From NCBI GenBank assembly GCA_009837285.1, contig VXTU01000042.1, positions 1-56,098 of the forward strand: a stretch of 56,098 bases of DNA, read 5' to 3'. This document shows positions 7,749 through 14,425 of this stretch, one piece after another. The notes under the pieces are model-generated. The model was not told the origin of the DNA. It saw only the letters and a program-made list of their open reading frames with translations, and did not search any database. This stretch comes from Chloroflexota bacterium. GTDB taxonomy: Bacteria > Chloroflexota > Dehalococcoidia > UBA2979. Each line of letters opens with the position of its first letter. Position 1 is the first letter of the stretch. A program made the position numbers and the translations under genes.

Positions 7749-8118
7749 AGTTCTCAAGGACAGTCACGATCCGCCGTGCGTTGCTCCCCCGTACCGCGTC
7801 GCCGGCGTGGAGGCTTGTCCAGACGTCGAGGATGATCGCGGCGAGGCTCTCGATTGCTTCGCCCTCGCTCCCCCCAAAACCCGTCAGCCCGGGTTCGACC
7901 CATCGCGCGAGCACGTCCTCCGCGGACTCTTCGATCACGATCGGGATGGGGCGGTGCACCCGCAGCCCGGGAACCACGGTGAGTTCAGCCGGGGTGATTG
8001 TCTCTTCGTTCATCTCGCCCACCTGTCGGTGGAGATCCTTGACTGCCTCCTCGATGGACTCCAATTGGCCATGAGCGGGCTTAGCCGGGGACTCTGTAGT
8101 CCGGACGTCGGAAGCCAT
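7729..8118 (-). CDS. HicB-like antitoxin
   Basis: 129-residue protein. The N-terminal 50 residues look flexible and then coiled (LESIEEAVKDLHRQV). The C-terminal half reads IPIVIEES, then EPGLTGFGGSEGEAIESLAAIILDV, matching the partial RNase-H-like HicB layout (xPGxxxxGxTxEEAxxNxxEAI). The start ATG at 8118 has GAAGGG upstream; a longer frame to 8196 has no ribosome site. The overlap with the toxin-like gene downstream supports a hicBA-type pair. Weak sequence match; other small unknown pairs are possible. Confidence 0.5.
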   Translation of the reverse strand: MASDVRTTESPAKPAHGQLESIEEAVKDLHRQVGEMNEETITPAELTVVPGLRVHRPIPIVIEESAEDVLARWVEPGLTGFGGSEGEAIESLAAIILDVWTSLHAGDAVRGSNARRIVTVLENYAAPAP

Positions 8119-8245
8119 ATGCGGCCCTTCGCGCGGGTGGGAGCGTGCGCGACCGGTCGATACTACCGCATTTGGACCACTCGTGCCCCTCGTCACAAAC
8201 GCGTGATCGAGGGTCCAGCCTGGCTGCGGTGCCGTAGCCCGGGCG

Positions 8246-8473
8246 CTACGCCTCGTACAGCTTCACCACCTGCACCGCGTCCCCTGCTACGTCGATGCAG
8301 AGGTCGCACAGCGTGCACTCGTCGAGGTTGGCCTCGACCGTCTCGACGCGGGCCGAGTCGCCCTCGCCCTCGATGGTGAAGATGTCGACCGGGCACACCT
8401 CGGCCAGGCGGCCGCGGAGGTCGGCGTCCTGCTGGACCGACTCGTCGATGTCGACGCGGATGAACATCGCCAT
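8246..8473 (-). CDS. Single-cluster ferredoxin-like protein
   Basis: 75-residue acidic protein with four cysteines: Cys27 in EVCPVDIF and Cys53, Cys56, Cys59 in ECTLCDLC. In a bacterial 2[4Fe-4S] ferredoxin this equals Cys IV of the first motif and Cys V-VII of the second, enough for exactly one [4Fe-4S] cluster, as in FixX-type ferredoxins. The start ATG lies two bases after the stop of the ligase alpha gene, so it is the last gene of the mcl-ligase operon. Its redox partner is not visible. An electron carrier for an enzyme encoded elsewhere, or a structural role with the ligase, are both open. Confidence 0.8.
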   Translation of the reverse strand: MAMFIRVDIDESVQQDADLRGRLAEVCPVDIFTIEGEGDSARVETVEANLDECTLCDLCIDVAGDAVQVVKLYEA

Positions 8474-8475
8474 GG

Positions 8476-9390
8476 CTACGCCCCGCTCCCGTTTGCGTCG
8501 AGCCGCTCGCGGAGCAGCACCGGTATCTCCTCGATGCGCTCCGCGACGGCGATGCCAGCCGCCTCGAGGCGCGCGATCTTGTCGGCCGTCGTGTCCGCGC
8601 GACCCTCGACGATGGTGCCGGCGTGACCGAAGCGCATCCCCGGCATCTCGTCCATGAACCGCCCGGCCATGAACGCCACCACCGGCAGCCGCGAACCGTG
8701 CTCCGCGATGTGCTCGGCGAGCTGGGCTTCCATCGGACCGCCCGGCTCCGAGTAGATCGCGATGCCCTGTGTCTGCTCGTCGGCCTCGAAGAGCGGCATC
8801 AGCTCGGCGTACGTCGAGCCGATGATCGCGTCGCCGCCGATCGAGATGGCCGTGCTTACGCCGAGCCCCGCCTCCGACAGCGCATTCGAGATCTCGGTGG
8901 TCATGCCGCCCGAGCGCGACATCACGCCGATCACACCCGGCTGGAACGCCCGGCGCGTCGCGTCGGCGGCGCCGCCGATGCCGCCCATCTTCGACTTGCC
9001 CGGCGCGATCAGCCCGAGGCAGTTCGGGCCGATGATGCGCGCGCCCTCCTGCGCTGCGTACTCGACCGCGCGGGCGACCTCGGCGCGCGGGATGCGCTCG
9101 GTGACCACGACTATGAGCTTCACGCCCGCCTCGATCGCTTCGAGGATGGCGTCGGTCGCGAACGCGGGAGGGACGGCGACGATCGCGCCGTCGATCTGCT
9201 CGCGCTCCGTGAAGGCGCGCACGGTGTCCTCGACGGGCACACCGTGGACCTCTCGGCCCTTGCGGCCGGGGGTGACACCGCCGACGACCTTTGAGCCGTA
9301 GTCGAGCAGCTCGCGCGTCATGGTGACGGCCTCGCGGCCGGTGATGCCCTGGACGATGAAGGTGCTGTCGGCGTCGATCAGTACGGACAT
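8476..9390 (-). CDS. Succinate/malate-CoA ligase alpha subunit
   Basis: 304-residue SucD-family subunit. Visible are the CoA-binding Rossmann fold (VQGITGREA, GGVTPGRKG, GPNCLGLIAPG), the SRSGGMTTEI segment and the phosphohistidine His256 in RFGHAGTIVEG. With the upstream beta subunit it would form acyl-CoA from a dicarboxylic acid, CoA and nucleotide triphosphate. The gene is two bases downstream of the beta subunit and in the same operon as malyl-CoA lyase, which favours malate (malate thiokinase, MtkB role) over succinate. This substrate call is inference; sequence alone does not decide. Confidence 0.82.
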   Translation of the reverse strand: MSVLIDADSTFIVQGITGREAVTMTRELLDYGSKVVGGVTPGRKGREVHGVPVEDTVRAFTEREQIDGAIVAVPPAFATDAILEAIEAGVKLIVVVTERIPRAEVARAVEYAAQEGARIIGPNCLGLIAPGKSKMGGIGGAADATRRAFQPGVIGVMSRSGGMTTEISNALSEAGLGVSTAISIGGDAIIGSTYAELMPLFEADEQTQGIAIYSEPGGPMEAQLAEHIAEHGSRLPVVAFMAGRFMDEMPGMRFGHAGTIVEGRADTTADKIARLEAAGIAVAERIEEIPVLLRERLDANGSGA

Positions 9391-9392
9391 CG

Positions 9393-10598
9393 CTACGCCT
9401 CCTGCATCTTCGCGACGGCGCGCTGCGCCGCCTCGTGCATCGACACCGAGCGGTCGACCCACTCGACCCCGTAGCGGTCGAGGATCTTGACGCCCTCTTC
9501 CTCCCACGAGCCGGGGATACGGAAGATGGTGATCGCCTCGGCGGGGTCGTAGCCGGCCTCGATCACACCCTTGATGACGCCGCGCGCCATGATGTCGACG
9601 CGCGTATTGGAGACGACGTTCATCATCACCGCGATCTTCTCGACGCCCGGCTTCGACATCACCAGCTTCGCCAGCCCCGCGGCCTTCGCCACCGAGGGGT
9701 TGCCGCCGATCTCGCAGTAATTCGCCGGCCGACCGCCGGCGGAGCGCACGGCGTCGAAGAGCGTGAGCGAGCCGCCGCCCGCCCCGATGATGAGCCCGAG
9801 GTCGCCGTCGAACTCCACGACGCGACCCGCGACCCCGCGCGTGTCGGCGGCGTCGACCTGCGCGCCGGCGATCTCGAACTCGGTCGGCGGGCGCGCCTGG
9901 CGCGTGTCCTCGTCGGCGACGCCGAGGTCGCGCAGCAGCGCGGCGTGGGCGCCGCGCGCCTCCTCCTCCATGTCCATGTGCGAGTCCAGCGCGAGGAACG
10001 AGCCGTCCTCGAGGCGTCCGATCGGGTTGATCTCGGCGAGCGTCAGGTCGTACTCGAGGAAGACGCGCGTGAGCGCGGCGACGATGCGGCTGAGCCGCCC
10101 GAGCCCGCCGCCGGTCACCCCCACCTTCGAGACGGCGAGCTTCGCCTCGAAGTCCGAGAAGGGCCGCAGGTTCGAGATGTGCGTACGCGAGAGGTGCTCG
10201 GGGTGCTGCTCGGCGACCTCCTCGATGTCGATGCCGCCCATGTCGCTGAAGATGACGACCGGGCGCTTGGCGCTCGCGTCCCACGTGACTGCGGCGTAGT
10301 ACTCCTGCGCGACGGGCGAGGCCTGCTCGACCAGCACGCCCATCGGCTGCTGTCCGTTGATCTCGAGGCCGAGGATCGCCTCCGCGGCCTCGCGCGCCTC
10401 GTCGGCGGACTCGGCGAAGCGGACGCCGCCGGCCTTCATGCGGCCGCCGGTGAGCACCTGCGACTTGATGATGACGCGCCCGCCGATCTCCGCGGCAGCC
10501 GAGGCGGCCTCGTCGGCGGTGGTGGCGACCGTGCGCTGGGGCAGGGCCACGCGGTGGCGGGCCAGCACCTGCTTCGCCTCGTGTTCGTACAACCTCAT
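9393..10598 (-). CDS. Succinate/malate-CoA ligase beta subunit (ATP-grasp)
   Basis: 401-residue ATP-grasp beta subunit. The N-terminal ATP-grasp runs to about residue 235 (YEHEAKQVLARH, IKSQVLTGGRMKAGGV, LAEINPIG, LDSHMDM). The C-terminal CoA-ligase domain includes IIGAGGGSLTLFD and NYCEIGGNPS. The last motif differs from the NFLDVGGGA of ordinary succinyl-CoA synthetases and of MtkA as I remember them, so this is a divergent lineage. The start ATG is four bases after the mcl stop. Together with the alpha subunit it probably activates malate for Mcl, or works in the reverse direction. Succinate, itaconate or citramalate are alternative substrates. Confidence 0.8.
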   Translation of the reverse strand: MRLYEHEAKQVLARHRVALPQRTVATTADEAASAAAEIGGRVIIKSQVLTGGRMKAGGVRFAESADEAREAAEAILGLEINGQQPMGVLVEQASPVAQEYYAAVTWDASAKRPVVIFSDMGGIDIEEVAEQHPEHLSRTHISNLRPFSDFEAKLAVSKVGVTGGGLGRLSRIVAALTRVFLEYDLTLAEINPIGRLEDGSFLALDSHMDMEEEARGAHAALLRDLGVADEDTRQARPPTEFEIAGAQVDAADTRGVAGRVVEFDGDLGLIIGAGGGSLTLFDAVRSAGGRPANYCEIGGNPSVAKAAGLAKLVMSKPGVEKIAVMMNVVSNTRVDIMARGVIKGVIEAGYDPAEAITIFRIPGSWEEEGVKILDRYGVEWVDRSVSMHEAAQRAVAKMQEA

Positions 10599-10602
10599 CG
10601 CG

Positions 10603-11676
10603 CTACTCCTCGTCGACCGGTTCGTCGAGGCGGTAGAGGGCGGCCATCGTGGGGTCGCGGTCGGCGATGAGCCGCGCGACGTCGAGGATGACCTGCGCCT
10701 GCTTGTAGGTGGCGTCGTCCTGCATCTTGCCGTCGAGCATGACCACGCCGGAGCCGTCGCCCATCACGTGGTCGATGCGCCGCGCGAACGCCACCTCGTC
10801 GGGCGGAGGGCTGAACACGCGGTTCGCGATCTCGACCTGGCTCGGGTGCAGCGACCACGCGCCCACGCAGCCCATCAGGAACGCGGCGCGGAACTGGTCC
10901 TCGCACGCCAGCGGGTCGGCGATGTCGCCGAAGGGGCCGTAGTACGGCAGCGCGCCGGCCTCCACGCAGGCGTCGACCATGCGCGCGAGCGTGTAGTGCC
11001 AGAGGTCCTGCTGAGCGGTGGCACGCGCGGCGTCCGGGTCCTCGGCGTCGGGGTCCTCGCGCACGAGGTAGCCGGGGTGGCCGCCGCCGACGCGCGTGGT
11101 CTTCATGCGGCGCGACGCGGCGAGGTCGGACGGGCCGAGGCTCATGCCCTGCATGCGCGGGCTGGCCTGCGCGATCTCCTCGACGTGGTTCACGCCGCCC
11201 GCGGTCTCGAGGATGGCGTGAATGAGCAGCGGCCGGGAGAGGTTGTGCCGGCCCTCGAGCTGCGCGAGCAACTGGTCCGCGTAGTGGATGTCCCAGGGCC
11301 CGGTGACCTTGGGGATCATGATCACGTCGAGCGTCTCGCCAATCTCACCGACGAGCTCGATGAAGTCGTCGAGCACCCACGGGCTGTCCAGGCTGTTGAC
11401 GCGCGTCCACAGCGAGCAGTTGCCGAGGTCGGCCGTCTGGGCGACCTCGATCAGGCCGCGGCGCGCTTCGACCTTGCGGTCGGAGGGGACCGCGTCCTCG
11501 AGGTTGCCGACGAGCACGTCCACCGTCTGCGCCATCTGCGGCACGCGAGCGCGCATGCGCTCCTGCGAGGGGTCGAAGAAGTGCAGCGAGCGTGACGGTG
11601 TGATCGGGATCTCGTCGAGGGGCGTGGGCGCTCCCAGCGCCATCGGTGTGCGGAAGTCGCGGGGACTGCGCGGCAT
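10603..11676 (-). CDS. mcl: L-malyl-CoA / beta-methylmalyl-CoA lyase
   Basis: 357-residue HpcH/HpaI-family CoA-ester lyase that cleaves malyl-CoA to acetyl-CoA plus glyoxylate and methylmalyl-CoA to propionyl-CoA plus glyoxylate, reversibly. Blocks recognised from the Chloroflexus and Rhodobacter enzymes are [17 protein letters not shown] (metal ligand region), [47 protein letters not shown] and [15 protein letters not shown]. The start ATG at 11676 has GGAGG six bases upstream; an in-frame GTG/ATG further up would add 19 residues. It is the first gene of mcl-ligase beta-ligase alpha-ferredoxin, with a good promoter upstream. Its methylmalyl-CoA substrate is the product of mch at 1428. Confidence 0.92.
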   Translation of the reverse strand: MPRSPRDFRTPMALGAPTPLDEIPITPSRSLHFFDPSQERMRARVPQMAQTVDVLVGNLEDAVPSDRKVEARRGLIEVAQTADLGNCSLWTRVNSLDSPWVLDDFIELVGEIGETLDVIMIPKVTGPWDIHYADQLLAQLEGRHNLSRPLLIHAILETAGGVNHVEEIAQASPRMQGMSLGPSDLAASRRMKTTRVGGGHPGYLVREDPDAEDPDAARATAQQDLWHYTLARMVDACVEAGALPYYGPFGDIADPLACEDQFRAAFLMGCVGAWSLHPSQVEIANRVFSPPPDEVAFARRIDHVMGDGSGVVMLDGKMQDDATYKQAQVILDVARLIADRDPTMAALYRLDEPVDEE

Positions 11677-11750
11677 GAAGGGCCTCCACGTGTCGGGCGT
11701 GTCGCGACCGCGCGGTGGGTGCGGCCGTTCCAAGGCTGCGGGCCGTCGGC

Positions 11751-11779
11751 AAGCTAGCGAGCGCCCGAGGTAGGGTCAA
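11751..11779 (-). promoter_or_regulatory. Sigma-70-type promoter for the mcl operon
   Basis: On the minus strand TTGACC (11779-11774), a 17-base spacer and TAGCTT (11756-11751) form a near-consensus promoter. The predicted start of transcription is near 11744, giving a leader of about 70 bases before the mcl ATG. Confidence 0.6.
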
Positions 11780-11788
11780 CGCAGGCTA

Positions 11789-11814
11789 GCCGGACGCGGG
11801 GATACCCCGCCGGC
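11789..11814. terminator. Hairpin after the membrane-protein operon
   Basis: Outer arms GCCGG (11789-11793) and CCGGC (11810-11814) enclose inner arms CGGGG (11797-11801) and CCCCG (11805-11809) with an ATA loop. It lies 17 bases after the stop of the minus-strand gene ending at 11831. No T run follows. It could end that transcript or insulate the mcl promoter. Confidence 0.4.
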
Positions 11815-11830
11815 TCGCGCCGTGCCTATC

Positions 11831-12742
11831 CTACTCGCGCGTCGCCTCGCTCGCGCGCGGCCGGCGGGTCAGCAGGCGCGGTCGCTCCGAGTCCAGGAAC
11901 ACGCGGTCGAGCACGGCGGCGGGCACGAGGATCGCGAGCCCGGCGACGGCGAGCCAGAACGCGTTGCGGACTCCGCCGCCGAGCAGCGACTGCGCGATCT
12001 CCCGCGCCTCGTTCCCGATCAGGTCGTCGGCGCCCACGAACCCGACGCTGACGCGCACCGCGACCGTCGGCACGATCACGAGCGCAGCCGCGGCAAACGC
12101 GACCGCGCCGAGCCGCACGAAGCGCCCGAGACCGACGGCGAACAGCAGGCTGACGGCGGCGAGGATCGCGCTCGCGGTGCCGAGCGGGGAGACATAGCCG
12201 GCCCAACGGTCGTGCCGCGCAGCGCTCAGTCCGTCGATCACCGCCTGCATCAGGCCGGCGCTGGAGAAGCGCGACACTGCCGGTGGTTCTCCGGAGGGGT
12301 CGGCGAAGGCGCCGCTCCCATGGGTGCGCAGCAGCAGCGCGCTCTCGGCGAGCACGCTCGCGCGCAGCGCCGACGGAGTCTGCGCCTGCGAGGGGGCGAT
12401 GCGCACATCGAGTGGGTAACCGGGCACCTCGACCTGCTCGCCGGCGGCAACCTGCGCCGCGATGTCCGCGTTGTGCACGTCGAGGAGGCCGTCCAGCTCG
12501 GTCAGCACGACGACGGCTCGTTCGAGGGCGGGCAGCGCCGCCTCCTCGCTCGTGGCCTGTGCGGCGCTGTAGGCCGCCAGCCAGCCGGCGAGCGTGAGCA
12601 TGAGCAGCACCGCCGCGATCCAGCCGAGGGCGTCGCGGATCCCGCTGCCGGGCGAGAACTCGGCGAAGCCGGGCGAGGTCTCACCCCACTCCTCGGCCTC
12701 GTCGGGGTGTGGCTCGATCGGCGGCGGCCGGCGCGCGCTCAT
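11831..12742 (-). CDS. Multi-pass membrane protein of unknown function
   Basis: 303-residue protein with a Pro/Glu-rich cytoplasmic N-terminus and a first membrane segment at about 38-60 (IRDALGWIAAVLLMLTLAGW). A long, probably external domain of about 120 residues follows. Then come two or three further hydrophobic segments (SAILAAVSLLFAV, LGAVAFAAAALVIVPTVAV, FWLAVAGLAILVPAAV). The C-terminus is basic. The start ATG overlaps the stop of the RDD gene (ATGA). I do not recognise the family; co-translation with the RDD protein suggests a membrane complex. Confidence 0.7.
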   Translation of the reverse strand: MSARRPPPIEPHPDEAEEWGETSPGFAEFSPGSGIRDALGWIAAVLLMLTLAGWLAAYSAAQATSEEAALPALERAVVVLTELDGLLDVHNADIAAQVAAGEQVEVPGYPLDVRIAPSQAQTPSALRASVLAESALLLRTHGSGAFADPSGEPPAVSRFSSAGLMQAVIDGLSAARHDRWAGYVSPLGTASAILAAVSLLFAVGLGRFVRLGAVAFAAAALVIVPTVAVRVSVGFVGADDLIGNEAREIAQSLLGGGVRNAFWLAVAGLAILVPAAVLDRVFLDSERPRLLTRRPRASEATRE

Positions 12743-13248
12743 CGGGCGCGCACCAGTCTCGTGCCGGTCACCATGTCGTACAGGGGCCGGCGGAACGCGC
12801 GGGTGACCCCGGTCAACAGCATCATGATCGCGGTTACTCCCAGCACGATGACGGCGATCCGCCGCGAGCCGCTCAGCACTCCTGTCGCGGCGATCCACAC
12901 CCACAACGGCAGCGCGACCGGGTGCAACAGCAACCGGGCCGCGCGCCTGCCGGGGGCGCCCCGGACGCGCAGGCCTCGTAACGCCTGCCCGGTGGTCGCC
13001 CCGTACGAGTAGAGGCGGTGCGCTTGCCACGCCGCCCACATCGGCACCGCTGCGGTGACGAACGCGACGGCGGCCAGCGAGTCGAACTCCGGCACATCGT
13101 AGCGGCCGGCCTGTGTGCGCAGCAGCAGCCAGACCGACGCGACGGCGATCGCCGCGGCGACCATCAGCAGGAGCGCCGTCCAGTCGATCAGCACCGCGAG
13201 CGTGGCCGCGAACCGTCCGGGCGTCTGTTCGTCTCCAGCCTCAACCAC
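12739..13248 (-). CDS. RDD family membrane protein
   Basis: 169-residue protein beginning GTG (VEAGDEQTPGRF) with the RDD hallmark: Arg early in the chain, then WTALLLMVAAAIAVASVW, a second hydrophobic helix AAVAFVTAAVPMWAAW, the loop YSYGATTGQALRGLRV and further hydrophobic segments. The motif GATTGQALRGLRV corresponds to the GxTxGKxxxGLRV signature of the family. The function of most RDD proteins is not established; some are Na+/H+ antiporters. No ribosome site is seen, but a -10 box six bases before GTG suggests a leaderless message. Confidence 0.75.
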   Translation of the reverse strand: MVEAGDEQTPGRFAATLAVLIDWTALLLMVAAAIAVASVWLLLRTQAGRYDVPEFDSLAAVAFVTAAVPMWAAWQAHRLYSYGATTGQALRGLRVRGAPGRRAARLLLHPVALPLWVWIAATGVLSGSRRIAVIVLGVTAIMMLLTGVTRAFRRPLYDMVTGTRLVRAR

Positions 13249-13254
13249 ACCGCG

Positions 13255-13260
13255 ATCATA
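13255..13260 (-). promoter_or_regulatory. Candidate -10 box giving a leaderless RDD transcript
   Basis: TATGAT on the minus strand (13260-13255) ends six bases before the GTG start of the RDD gene. Transcription would start at or next to the start codon. The absence of a Shine-Dalgarno sequence fits. A separate TACTGT at 13292-13297 may serve the divergent plus-strand peptidase. Confidence 0.4.
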
Positions 13261-13309
13261 CGGCTCGAAGCCTTCGCGCGGGCGCTCGCGGTACTGTGGA
13301 AGGGTGCAG

Positions 13310-14425
13310 ATGCCACGGATCGTCCTGCCTGTCGGCGCCCTGCTGCTGGCCTTCGGGCTGTGGCTCGGCCTGCTCGGGCTCCGGGAGGCCCGAGCAGGCG
13401 ACAGCTTCGACTTGCTCCGCTGGGAGCTGGCGACGGTCGCCAACAAGGCCCTGTTCGCCATCGCCTCGCCCCTCCGCGACGACCCGCACAGTCAAGACGC
13501 GCTGGAGCGGTACTTCGCGCTCGACGACCGCTACGGTGACGAGGCCCGGGGGCTGGAGAACGCCGTCGAGGCTGTGATCGAGGGGCGTGTCGACGCGGCG
13601 ATCCGCGAGGCGGGCCTGAGCTTCCCGGTCCCGCTGCCCGGCGCCCTCCAGGTCTGGCCGCCCGTGGACATCGAGATCGCGCGCGCGCCACGCGTGCTCG
13701 TGACCTCGCCACGGGCCGAGATCCTGCGCGTGGACGACCGGCTCCTGCGCACGGACCTCACGCTCCGCGAGCGGGACGCCATCGAGCGCGAGGCCGAGGT
13801 GCGCGATTCCTCGATCTCGGTGCTCGCCATCCCGACCGGGGGCGTCGCCACGTACCCGGCCATCGTGCGTGCCTCGGCGAGCTACCGCTCGCTGGTGGCG
13901 ATCGCCGCACACGAGTGGGTGCACCACTACCTCGCCTTCTACCCGCTGGGCCGGGCGATCTTCAACGATCCCGACGCCCTCACCATCAATGAGACCGTCG
14001 CCAGCATCGCCGGCGACGAGCTGGGCGCGATGGTGGTCGCACGCCACGGCGACCCGGCGCCGCCTCGCCCGCCCGCTGCCGCGCCGACCATCGACCGAAG
14101 CGAGGTGCTGCGCGACCTGCACACCGAGGTCGACGCGTTGCTTGCCGAGGGTCGCATCGAAGAGGCCGAGCGGCGGATGGAGGAGGTCCGGCAGGAGCTG
14201 GAGGACCACGGGATCCGCATCCGCCGCATCAACCAGGCGTACTTCGCCTTCTACGGCACGTACGCCTCTCGGGATGACGCGATCCACCCGCTGGGTGGCC
14301 AGCTGATCGAGGTCCGTGAACGTGCGGGCTCCCTCGCGCGGTTCCTCGAGTTGGTGCGGGGCGTGACCACGGCAGCGGACGTCGAGGAGCTACTCGGTCG
14401 ACTCCGCGGCGGCGGTCGCTCCTGA
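13310..14425 (+). CDS. Membrane-anchored HExxH metallopeptidase-like protein
   Basis: 371 residues. Residues 4-23 form an N-terminal hydrophobic segment (signal anchor), so the rest should lie outside the membrane. A zinc-peptidase motif HEWVH is at 201-205, followed 22 residues later by INETVASIAGDE, where Glu228 matches the third ligand of gluzincins such as thermolysin. A charged, helical coiled-coil region (about 265-310, LLAEGRIEEAERRMEEVRQE) follows. ATG at 13310 has GGAAGGG at good spacing; a GTG two codons upstream is too close to it. It is convergent with the penicillin-binding protein gene, with a 36-base 3' overlap. I do not recognise a named family; a role in cell-envelope proteolysis is inference. 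Confidence 0.75.
   Translation: MPRIVLPVGALLLAFGLWLGLLGLREARAGDSFDLLRWELATVANKALFAIASPLRDDPHSQDALERYFALDDRYGDEARGLENAVEAVIEGRVDAAIREAGLSFPVPLPGALQVWPPVDIEIARAPRVLVTSPRAEILRVDDRLLRTDLTLRERDAIEREAEVRDSSISVLAIPTGGVATYPAIVRASASYRSLVAIAAHEWVHHYLAFYPLGRAIFNDPDALTINETVASIAGDELGAMVVARHGDPAPPRPPAAAPTIDRSEVLRDLHTEVDALLAEGRIEEAERRMEEVRQELEDHGIRIRRINQAYFAFYGTYASRDDAIHPLGGQLIEVRERAGSLARFLELVRGVTTAADVEELLGRLRGGGRS

Noticed and set aside
8476..10284. A 602-residue open frame on the minus strand extending upstream of the ligase alpha gene
   Set aside because: The part before the ATG at 9390 lies inside the beta-subunit gene in another frame and is Arg/Ala low-complexity; only the SucD part is real.
8476..10598. 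Simple assignment of the ligase pair as TCA-cycle SucCD
   Set aside because: Operon membership with malyl-CoA lyase and the divergent NYCEIGGNPS motif make malate or another dicarboxylate more likely, though succinate is not excluded.
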